DNA of 9,374 bases from Verrucomicrobiota bacterium (GTDB taxonomy: Bacteria > Verrucomicrobiota > Verrucomicrobiia > Chthoniobacterales > UBA10450): assembly GCA_003219925.1 (NCBI GenBank), contig QHQU01000161.1, positions 1 to 9,374 of the forward strand. The letters are read 5' to 3'. Positions 1 to 5,001 of the stretch are shown here, piece after piece. The notes below the pieces were generated by a model. That model ran no database searches. It was given only the letters and a program-made list of their open reading frames with translations, and was not told where the DNA came from. Position 1 is the stretch's first letter. Every line of letters starts with the position of its first letter. A program made the position numbers and the translations under genes.

Positions 1-311
1 AAATAGGCGACCTCGAACCAGCCCGGCCGGCGTGTCCACATGGCGATGATGATTACGACCATCGCCCAATCGCAAAGTTGGAGTGGTAGCAGTTGCTCCC
101 AGTTGACGGCGCCGGATTGCCGCACCAAGCGCAGGTAGACAAGATAATTTAGCACCAGCGTCAGAGAGAACGCGCCAACGATGATGCGCTCTACCAAGGA
201 GGATTTCGTCCAACGGACGAGCGCTGCGAAGGCAAACGGTAAGGTAATCGTGAGAAAAATCACGAGAAGGTGCGCAGTGCCGTAAGGATGGAATGGTGGA
301 GTGGACTTCAT
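1..311 (-). CDS. YwaF/TIGR02206-like integral membrane protein (N-terminal part, cut by window edge)
   Basis: Reading leftward from an ATG at 311-309, 103 codons stay open to the window edge, so the C-terminus is missing. The visible part is strongly hydrophobic. Likely membrane segments are at residues 14-32, 42-61 and 81-92, separated by short basic stretches (RWTK, RLVR, TRR). The motif LPLQLCDW near residues 75-82 and the early GTAHLL resemble the YwaF/TIGR02206 membrane family (H..LPLHLCD pattern). The biochemical role of that family is not established, so no function is claimed. The gene lies 69 bases downstream of the universal stress protein gene on the same strand, so co-transcription is possible. 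A pair of short hairpin-forming direct repeats ends one base before its start codon. No Shine-Dalgarno is visible. Family assignment is moderately sure; that it is a real membrane protein is quite sure. Confidence 0.68.
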   Translation of the reverse strand, partial: MKSTPPFHPYGTAHLLVIFLTITLPFAFAALVRWTKSSLVERIIVGAFSLTLVLNYLVYLRLVRQSGAVNWEQLLPLQLCDWAMVVIIIAMWTRRPGWFEVAY

Positions 312-312
312 C

Positions 313-361
313 GGTCCGAGCCAGACTGGCGGTTGAACGCAAGGTCCGAGCCGGACTGGCG
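313..361. repeat. Two direct copies of a 19-base hairpin-forming repeat, period 30
   Basis: GGTCCGAGCCAGACTGGCG at 313-331 recurs at 343-361 with one difference (A to G). The second copy contains a perfect small palindrome, GTCCG-AGC-CGGAC; the first copy has one mismatch in that stem. The pair fills most of the gap between the stress protein stop and the membrane protein start, and ends one base from the membrane protein ATG. Its function is unknown. It may be a dispersed intergenic repeat or a leader structure affecting translation of the downstream gene. Confidence 0.75.
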
Positions 362-380
362 TTGCGTGCGCTCCTCCACC

Positions 381-1184
381 TCAGCGGCTCACCCAAAGAT
401 TGCAAGGAATAACGTCCATGAGCCATTCCAGATTAGGCGGCAATTGGCCTGCGTTTTTCGCGGGATCGAGCGGCACCACCAGCAAATCCGCCTCCACCGA
501 TTTCACAAAATCGGCCGCGGCAAACCCGGTGTTGCCGCGAATGCAGCGTACTTCGATCGGCACATCGGTATGGCCGAGATCAAGAACGAAATGCTCCAAT
601 TTTGCATCCTCATCCGCTTCCGCCGGGGTGCCTTCCTTTTTTGCGCGCGCTTCATCGAAGGTGGTGATAAGCCGCACCACATAAACGCGTTCCGAATTTT
701 CGCGCGCTGCCAGGTGTAACGCCCGGCGCAGGCTGTTGGAACCGTGCTCGGAATATTCCACCAGGAAGACGATCTTGCGCAAGGGCTCTGGTTCACGCGC
801 CGGATGGGTAAAAAGAATGACCGAGCTACGGCCTTCCCGCAAAAGCCGGCGAGCGACGTTTCCCAGGAAAGGATGAAGGACTACCTCTTTCTCGAGCGCA
901 CCCGCCACGATCAGGTCGACATCGTGTCGCTCGATCGCCCGCAAAATTGCAGTCGCTGGATCGCCCTGCTCGTAATGGATAGGGGAATTCTTCGGCAATG
1001 AGATCCGTTCCAGCGCGGCGGCAAACTTCGCACTCGTCTCCTCGCTTTTCTCACCCACGTAAACCAGGCAGAGCTCGGAGTCGAATCGGTCCCGGATCCG
1101 TTTCGCCTCGGCCAATACCTGCTCAAAGCGAGGCGAGAAAGTGCTGGCTACGGCAACGCTGCGATAAGGCGACGGGTCAATCAT
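381..1184 (-). CDS. Universal stress protein, two tandem UspA domains (267 aa)
   Basis: The protein has two consecutive Usp-like alpha/beta folds, about residues 7-126 and 135-267. The first opens with YRSVAVASTFSPRFEQVLAEA, includes LCLVYVG and reaches DLIVAGA at 90-96. The second opens with RKIVFLVEYSEHGSNSLRRA and reaches DLLVVPLD at 233-240. Tandem Usp proteins are cytosolic and usually linked to stress survival; some bind ATP. The canonical G-2x-G-9x-G(S/T) ATP motif is degraded in domain 1 (GALEKE...LGNVARRLL) and absent in domain 2, so nucleotide binding is doubtful. I chose the ATG at 1184-1182 because the Usp fold begins just after it. The open frame continues to 1400, but the extra 72 residues are translated repeat DNA. 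No close Shine-Dalgarno is seen; GGGGAAAG lies 13 bases upstream. The gene is divergent from coaD, with the membrane protein gene downstream. Confidence 0.88.
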   Translation of the reverse strand: MIDPSPYRSVAVASTFSPRFEQVLAEAKRIRDRFDSELCLVYVGEKSEETSAKFAAALERISLPKNSPIHYEQGDPATAILRAIERHDVDLIVAGALEKEVVLHPFLGNVARRLLREGRSSVILFTHPAREPEPLRKIVFLVEYSEHGSNSLRRALHLAARENSERVYVVRLITTFDEARAKKEGTPAEADEDAKLEHFVLDLGHTDVPIEVRCIRGNTGFAAADFVKSVEADLLVVPLDPAKNAGQLPPNLEWLMDVIPCNLWVSR

Positions 1185-1232
1185 CTGGACGTGAATACTT
1201 TCCCCGCTTCGCCCTTGTTCGGCAACTTGGAT

Positions 1233-1247
1233 GCGTGAAAAATGACG
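1233..1247. repeat. Short 7-base-period tandem repeat (AATGACR)
   Basis: AATGACG is followed directly by AATGACA, preceded by an A-rich run. On the other strand it reads GTCATTCGTCATT. It is too short to call more than a degenerate tandem repeat. It lies in the intergenic region upstream of the stress protein start. I believe similar GTCATTC strings are common between genes in this kind of genome, but this window alone cannot show that. Confidence 0.45.
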
Positions 1248-1308
1248 AATGACAAAGCTCGAATGCGAGACGGCATTGCCGACCAAAGGTGGTGTTGCGT
1301 CCTGTTCT

Positions 1309-1420
1309 GGGTAGGGCACGCGTCTCGCGTGCTGGCGGTCGGGTCTCGCGATCGCGGACTTTCCTAAAGATTGTTTTGGCGAGACGCCCGAAACCAGCAC
1401 GCGAGATGCGTGCGCTACCC
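1309..1420. repeat. 112-base REPIN/MITE-like imperfect inverted repeat
   Basis: The left arm is at 1309-1336 and the right arm at 1393-1420. They are imperfect reverse complements over about 28 bases, beginning GGGTAGGGCACGCG and ending TGCGTGCGCTACCC. Each arm is itself a hairpin: GCACGCG-TCT-CGCGTGC on the left, and GCACGC with GCGTGC around a 5-base loop on the right. A second inner pair (GGGTCTCGC against GCGAGACGCCC) continues the symmetry. The centre, CTTTCCTAAAGATTG, is not symmetric. Two inverted hairpin units around a spacer is the layout of REPINs/BIMEs, which are mobilised elsewhere by RAYT transposases. No transposase lies in the window. All six frames across it are non-genic, although it is open in the coaD and stress protein frames. 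Confidence 0.85.
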
Positions 1421-1483
1421 AATCGTCTGAGTCGGGGCTTCAATCAGCGTTGCAACTGTGCTTTCCTGCACGATTTTCTGCCG

Positions 1484-1987
1484 GTGCGACGCGCGATTTA
1501 TCCCGGCAGCTTCGATCCCGTGACGAACGGCCATCTTGATGTCATCGAGAGGGCCCGCACGCTTTTCGACGAAGTGATCGTGGCGGTAGCGATTAACGAT
1601 CAAAAGCAACCCCTCTTCACGCCGGACGAGCGGCTCGCCATGCTGCGGCAAGCGATTACGATCGATGCCGTGCGAGTCGCGCCCATGGACGGGCTGCTGG
1701 TGGAATTCGCCGCCTCGGAGGGCGCGCACGCCGTCGTGCGCGGGTTGCGAGCGATTTCCGATTTCGAGTTTGAATTTCAAATGGCCCTGATGAACCGAAA
1801 GCTCGACCCTGAAATTGAAACTATCTTCCTCATGCCGAAGGAAGAATACACTTATCTCAGCTCGCGAATTGTGAAAGAAATCGCCAGGCTCGGGGGCGAT
1901 GTTTCCGCGTTTGTGCCATCACTGGTGGCTGAGGCACTCGCAAAAAAGTTTAATCCTGAATTGGGAAACGTTGCAGCCGTGATCTGA
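1484..1987 (+). CDS. coaD: Phosphopantetheine adenylyltransferase CoaD (167 aa)
   Basis: This cytosolic enzyme transfers AMP from ATP to 4'-phosphopantetheine, giving dephospho-CoA, the penultimate step of coenzyme A synthesis. The N-terminus IYPGSFDPVTNGHLDVIERA carries the nucleotidyltransferase T-x-G-H motif (T14, H17). VVRGLRAISDFEFE (84-97) and the C-terminal EEYTYLSSRIVKEIA (120-134, the ISSTxxR-like motif) are also diagnostic. With the GTG at 1484 the protein begins MRRAIYPGSF and is 167 aa, normal for the family. The frame stays open back to 1289, but that stretch translates the 112-base inverted repeat and is not part of the protein. No Shine-Dalgarno precedes the GTG. Nineteen bases separate its stop from the next start, so it probably begins the coaD-yceD-rpmF-plsX-fabH run. 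The downstream product FabH uses acetyl-CoA. Confidence 0.95.
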   Translation: MRRAIYPGSFDPVTNGHLDVIERARTLFDEVIVAVAINDQKQPLFTPDERLAMLRQAITIDAVRVAPMDGLLVEFAASEGAHAVVRGLRAISDFEFEFQMALMNRKLDPEIETIFLMPKEEYTYLSSRIVKEIARLGGDVSAFVPSLVAEALAKKFNPELGNVAAVI

Positions 1988-2006
1988 ACTTCGAAAAACT
2001 TGCCGC

Positions 2007-2456
2007 GTGAAAATTCATTTGAATCAAATTCCGCCGGGAGGCCTGCATCTGGACGGCGAAGAAGATTGTCCCCTCGGCGACATCGCGACGCCGGAAATTC
2101 GCTGCGTTGGGCCGATGCGTTACAGCCTGGACTTTGGAATTTCCGATGGCGCGCTTTGGGCCAATGGGATGATCGCGCAAACGGTTGAGCTGAGCTGCGT
2201 GGCCTGCCTCGAAAAGTTCGAGCACGAAATCAAGGTTCCGGCGTTTGCGCTCCACACCGAATTGCACGGGCCGGAGAACATCGATATCACGCCCTTCCTG
2301 CGCGAAGATATTTTGTTAAATCTGCCACCCTATCCGCATTGCGATCGCGATGGAGCGCGGGTTTGCAAAGCGGCCAAGCTTGAGACTACCGGCGACGCCG
2401 GCACAGCGAAAGCGGATTGGAGCGTGCTGGATAAGCTGAAGATCGAGAAACGTTGA
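2007..2456 (+). CDS. DUF177/YceD family protein (149 aa)
   Basis: The family (YceD, DUF177) is needed for normal 23S rRNA accumulation in some bacteria and is typically encoded just before rpmF, as here. Visible support is a beta-rich N-terminal half, the central ELSCVACLEKFEHEIKV (61-77) matching the family's 'C..CL' core, then a later ITPFLREDILLNLPPYPHC segment. Cysteines at 64, 67, 112 and 120 form two pairs that could bind metal. The second pair (C-x7-C) departs from the usual PxCxxxCxGLC pattern, and the tail WSVLDKLKIEK matches the usual 'W..L..L' ending. The start is the GTG at 2007; no Shine-Dalgarno is seen. It lies 19 bases after coaD. An octamer-based inverted repeat overlaps its stop codon. 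Family assignment is good; the exact role is known only from homologues. Confidence 0.85.
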   Translation: MKIHLNQIPPGGLHLDGEEDCPLGDIATPEIRCVGPMRYSLDFGISDGALWANGMIAQTVELSCVACLEKFEHEIKVPAFALHTELHGPENIDITPFLREDILLNLPPYPHCDRDGARVCKAAKLETTGDAGTAKADWSVLDKLKIEKR

Positions 2457-2535
2457 AGGGTTGAAGCGATGAAGCGGCCGATCCGTTAAATTCCCCCGCT
2501 TCAACCCTTCCACGTTTTAGCGTTCCAACGTTGCC
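2451..2535. repeat. Octamer-period inverted repeat (GTTGAAGC type) after the yceD-like gene
   Basis: GAAGGGTTGAAGCG at 2455-2468 pairs perfectly with CGCTTCAACCCTTC at 2497-2510; the stem extends to 2451 and 2514 with one mismatch, around a 28-base loop. The left arm is made of consecutive 8-base units (GTTGAAGG, GTTGAAGC, GATGAAGC). The right side continues in 8-base steps (GCTTCAAC, CCTTCCAC, GTTTTAGC, GTTCCAAC). The left arm includes the stop codon of the upstream gene. No T-run follows directly, so a simple intrinsic terminator is unlikely. A related element precedes the second cyclase gene. Confidence 0.8.
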
Positions 2536-2573
2536 TTTCCGCCAAACCATGCTTTCGTTCTCGCTCGCTAATT

Positions 2574-2753
2574 ATGGGCGTCCCCAAACGTAAAACCTCG
2601 AAGATGCGGTTGCGCACGCGCAAAGCGGCCAATCGGTGGCATGCTCCACAGCTGAGCAAGTGCGCGCAATGTGGCAGCACCGTGCCCTCGCACACCGTCT
2701 GCCCTTCCTGCGGTTATTATAAAGGGCGACAGGTTTTGAGCGTGGGCGCGTGA
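2574..2753 (+). CDS. rpmF: 50S ribosomal protein L32 (59 aa)
   Basis: The small basic protein starts MGVPKRKTSKMRLRTRKA and continues NRWHAPQLSKCAQCG, a clear match to bacterial L32, a component of the large ribosomal subunit. The start MGVPKRKTSK is the universal L32 N-terminus. Two CxxC pairs, C30/C33 (CAQC) and C43/C46 (CPSC), form the zinc ribbon of the zinc-containing (C+) form. The aromatic-basic GYYKGRQVL tail is also typical. The length is normal for the family. It sits between the YceD-like gene and plsX, the classic order. It is separated from the former by an inverted repeat and from the latter by a 121-base gap with a hairpin. The ATG at 2574 has no Shine-Dalgarno. Confidence 0.96.
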   Translation: MGVPKRKTSKMRLRTRKAANRWHAPQLSKCAQCGSTVPSHTVCPSCGYYKGRQVLSVGA

Positions 2754-2773
2754 ACGCTGCGCGTTCTGTCACA

Positions 2774-2805
2774 TCGTGAATCGTTAAACCGTTATCGATT
2801 CACGA
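2774..2805 (+). terminator. Hairpin between rpmF and plsX; possible terminator or attenuator
   Basis: TCGTGAATCG (2774-2783) pairs perfectly with CGATTCACGA (2796-2805) around a 12-base loop, 20 bases after the rpmF stop. The stem is AT-balanced and is followed by a pyrimidine-rich stretch (CTCTCGATTCTCCC) rather than a T-run. This makes it a poor intrinsic terminator, and it may instead be another intergenic repeat. The rest of the rpmF-plsX gap (to 2874) shows only TCGATT-type short repeats. Confidence 0.35.
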
Positions 2806-2874
2806 CTCTCGATTCTCCCTCGCTCGATTTTCGTTTTGCATTAGCCGCGTGATAAACGCAAACTGCTACCTCGC

Positions 2875-3906
2875 ATGAAAATCGCACTGGATGCGATGGG
2901 CGGCGATTTTGGCCCACCCAACCTTGTCGGCGGAGCCGTTCTCGCTTTGCGCGAGTACTCCTACATCAGCAAACTCTTTCTCGTTGGCGATCCTGTTCAA
3001 ATCGAAGCGGAGCTGAGGAAACTCGGTTGCAACGACAGTCGGATCGAGATCGTGCATTCGACTCAAGTGGTCGAAATGAGCGACCGAGCCTGGTCCGCGG
3101 TGCGCCGGAAAAAAGATTCGTCCGTCAGTCGTGCGGTCGATCTGGTCAAGCACGGCCAAGCCAGCGCCATCGTTAGCGCTGGCCACACCGGCGCGGCCGT
3201 GGCAGCGAGCATGATTAAACTGCGCACTTTGCCCGGAATCTATCGCCCCGGTATCGCCGCGGTCCTGCCCACCGAAACGAATGTCTTTGTTTTAATGGAC
3301 GCGGGCGCGAATATCGATGCGCGGCCTGAACATCTTCTCCAATATGCGTTCATGGGCTCGGTTTATTCCAGTCACGTGCTCGGCTACAAGAATCCAACAG
3401 TCGGCCTGATCTCGCTCGGGGAGGAGGATGTGAAAGGCAATGAGATGACCAAGGAAGTCTTCAAAATGCTCAAGAAGAGCTCATTGAATTTTGTAGGCAA
3501 CATCGAGGGACGGCATCTCTTCGAGGATCCGGTGGAGGTGGTGGTGTGCGACGGATTTGTCGGGAACGTGATTTTAAAAACCTGCGAATCGATCTCGGTG
3601 GCAATTTTTCAGTGGCTAAAGCACGAACTGTCGCGAACGCCAATGCGAAAGGTGGGCGCGTTTTTGGCGCGAGAATCGTTTCGCACTATCAAAGATAAAA
3701 CCAACTACGAAGAATACGGTGGCAGCCCGCTCCTCGGCGTCAATGGCATCTGCATCATCGCGCACGGCTCGAGCACGCCACTGGCCGTCAAAAACGCCCT
3801 CCGCGTCGCAGCGGAGTCGATTGAACAGCAGGTAAACCCGCATATCATCGAGGAGGTTCAGCGTTATCATGAAGCAACAGCCCCGCTCGAGCCCGCGATC
3901 CGCTAG
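2875..3906 (+). CDS. plsX: Phosphate acyltransferase PlsX (343 aa)
   Basis: PlsX converts acyl-ACP and inorganic phosphate to acyl-phosphate, the acyl donor for PlsY in the first step of phospholipid synthesis. It is peripheral to the inner face of the membrane. Diagnostic motifs in order are IALDAMGGDFGP (3-14), SAGHTGA (101-107), DAGAN (142-146), ISLGEEDVKGN (179-189), FVGNIEG (206-212) and VCDGFVGNVILKT (224-236). The length matches the family. The ATG at 2875 directly yields the conserved N-terminus. No Shine-Dalgarno is evident. The last 38 bases overlap fabH in another frame, implying translational coupling. The C-terminal tail beyond about residue 325 is where the overlap lies and is family-variable. 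Confidence 0.96.
   Translation: MKIALDAMGGDFGPPNLVGGAVLALREYSYISKLFLVGDPVQIEAELRKLGCNDSRIEIVHSTQVVEMSDRAWSAVRRKKDSSVSRAVDLVKHGQASAIVSAGHTGAAVAASMIKLRTLPGIYRPGIAAVLPTETNVFVLMDAGANIDARPEHLLQYAFMGSVYSSHVLGYKNPTVGLISLGEEDVKGNEMTKEVFKMLKKSSLNFVGNIEGRHLFEDPVEVVVCDGFVGNVILKTCESISVAIFQWLKHELSRTPMRKVGAFLARESFRTIKDKTNYEEYGGSPLLGVNGICIIAHGSSTPLAVKNALRVAAESIEQQVNPHIIEEVQRYHEATAPLEPAIR
3851..3856 (+). promoter_or_regulatory. Candidate Shine-Dalgarno (AGGAGG) for fabH inside plsX
   Basis: AGGAGG ends 12 bases before the fabH ATG at 3869. The spacing is long. The bases also encode Glu-Glu in PlsX, so the match could be incidental. It is the only strong Shine-Dalgarno-like sequence near any start in this window. 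Confidence 0.45.
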
Positions 3907-4891
3907 GAATCAACGGACGGTTTCAATTATCGGCACCGGTAGTTACACACCGGAGAAAATTCTTACTAACGAAGATCTCTCTCGCATGGTCGATACCAGC
4001 GACGAGTGGATCACGACGCGCACCGGGATCAAGGAACGGCGCGTCGCGGCCAAGGACGAAACGACCAGCGACATGGCGGCGAAGGCCGCGCTCAAAGCAA
4101 TCGAGCAGGCGAAAATTTCGCCCGAAGAAATCGATCTGCTCCTCGTCGCCACCGCCACGCCCGACATGATTTTTCCCGCGACCGCCTGTTTTGTTCAGAA
4201 AAAAATCGGCGCCAAAAATGCCGCCTGCCTCGATGTTTCGGCCGCGTGCGCTGGATTTCTGTTCGCGATTGAGATCGCGCAGCAATTCATTACTTCGGGG
4301 ACCTATGACACAGCGCTGGTGATCGGCGCGGACAAGCTGACGTCGATTACCAACTGGACCGATCGAAATACTTGTGTGCTTTTCGGCGATGGGGCTGGGG
4401 CGGCGGTGCTGGGTCATCGCGGTAGCGCACACGGCGTCATTAGCACCAACATGGGAAGCGACGGTGAGTATACCGACATCTTGTTCATGCCGGGTGGGGG
4501 ATCAAAGACGCCGATCACGGCCCAGAACGCGCATCTGAATCTGCAAACGATCCATATGTCAGGTAAGGAAGTCTATAAACAAGCCGTGACCGCAATGCTG
4601 GCCGCAGCCAGGAGAGCGATCGATGAAGCCGGTCTCACCGTAGATGACATCGCCTGCGTCATTCCGCATCAGGCGAACTTGCGCATCATCGAGGCGATTG
4701 GCGAACGACTTGGAATTCCGCGTGAAAAAGTTTTCGTTAACGTAGATCGCTATGGAAATACTTCAGCGGCGGCGGTGGCGATCGCGCTCGATGAAGCGAA
4801 CCGCTCCGGCCGGATAAAATCCGGCGATTATGTATTGATGGTGGTATTCGGTGGCGGATTGACTTGGGCCAGCACGATTGTGGAGTGGTGA
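3869..4891 (+). CDS. fabH: 3-oxoacyl-ACP synthase III FabH (340 aa)
   Basis: FabH condenses acetyl-CoA (or a branched acyl-CoA) with malonyl-ACP to start fatty acid synthesis in the cytosol. The thiolase-fold sequence begins VSIIGTGSYTPEKILTN and contains the N-terminal DEWITTRTGIKERR signature (45-58). The catalytic triad is visible: Cys127 in DVSAACAGF, His267 in VIPHQANLR and Asn297 in RYGNTSAA. The C-terminal GGGLTWAS is typical. About 17 residues precede the conserved core. No alternative ATG, GTG or TTG occurs between 3869 and the core, so the ATG inside plsX is the supported start and the genes overlap by 38 bases. An inverted repeat follows the gene and may end the transcript. Confidence 0.97.
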   Translation: MKQQPRSSPRSARNQRTVSIIGTGSYTPEKILTNEDLSRMVDTSDEWITTRTGIKERRVAAKDETTSDMAAKAALKAIEQAKISPEEIDLLLVATATPDMIFPATACFVQKKIGAKNAACLDVSAACAGFLFAIEIAQQFITSGTYDTALVIGADKLTSITNWTDRNTCVLFGDGAGAAVLGHRGSAHGVISTNMGSDGEYTDILFMPGGGSKTPITAQNAHLNLQTIHMSGKEVYKQAVTAMLAAARRAIDEAGLTVDDIACVIPHQANLRIIEAIGERLGIPREKVFVNVDRYGNTSAAAVAIALDEANRSGRIKSGDYVLMVVFGGGLTWASTIVEW

Positions 4892-4903
4892 GCGGCGAAC
4901 GCC

Positions 4904-4987
4904 GTCATCCCGAGCGAAGTCGAGGGATCCCGCCGCGTCAGCTTAAAGATTGCATAACGGGATTCCTCGACTGTCGCTCGGAATGAC
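4904..4987. repeat. 84-base inverted repeat of the GTCATYCCGAGCGA type
   Basis: The left arm (4904-4932, starting GTCATCCCGAGCGAAGTCGA) is the near reverse complement of the right arm (4958-4987, ending GTCGCTCGGAATGAC), with a few substitutions and one indel. A 25-base asymmetric centre contains TAAAGATTG. It fills the fabH-to-cyclase gap and ends 14 bases before the first cyclase ATG. It could be a dispersed palindromic repeat, a terminator for fabH transcription, or both. There is no T-run. Confidence 0.85.
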
Positions 4988-5001
4988 TGTTTGTTGACGA
5001 A

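Larger units (their letters stand above)
1185..1483. other. Divergent intergenic region between the stress protein gene and coaD
   Basis: This 299-base gap must hold the promoters for both divergent genes. I cannot identify a convincing -35/-10 pair for either one. A weak candidate for coaD is TTGCAA at 1450-1455, followed 17 bases later by ATTTTC, but this is not strong enough to call. The gap contains a short 7-base-period repeat near 1233-1247, a 112-base inverted repeat at 1309-1420, and about 60 bases of otherwise plain sequence before coaD. No small gene is supported here. Confidence 0.7.

Noticed and set aside
313..361. CRISPR array
   Set aside because: Only two short repeats with an 11-base spacer, and no cas genes.
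1185..1400. N-terminal extension of the stress protein frame by 72 residues
   Set aside because: The extension translates the REPIN-like element and 7-base repeats and matches no Usp sequence; the Usp fold starts right after the ATG at 1184.
1289..1483. Upstream ATG for coaD adding 65 residues
   Set aside because: The added part is translated inverted repeat; the GTG at 1484 gives the conserved CoaD N-terminus and normal length.
2455..2510. Intrinsic terminator after the yceD-like gene
   Set aside because: The loop is 28 bases, no T-run follows, and the sequence belongs to a repeat family also found between the cyclase genes; rpmF may still be read through.
3923..4432. 169-codon open frame opposite fabH
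   Set aside because: It is antisense to a certain fabH gene, has no family resemblance, and arises from the high-GC codon pattern.
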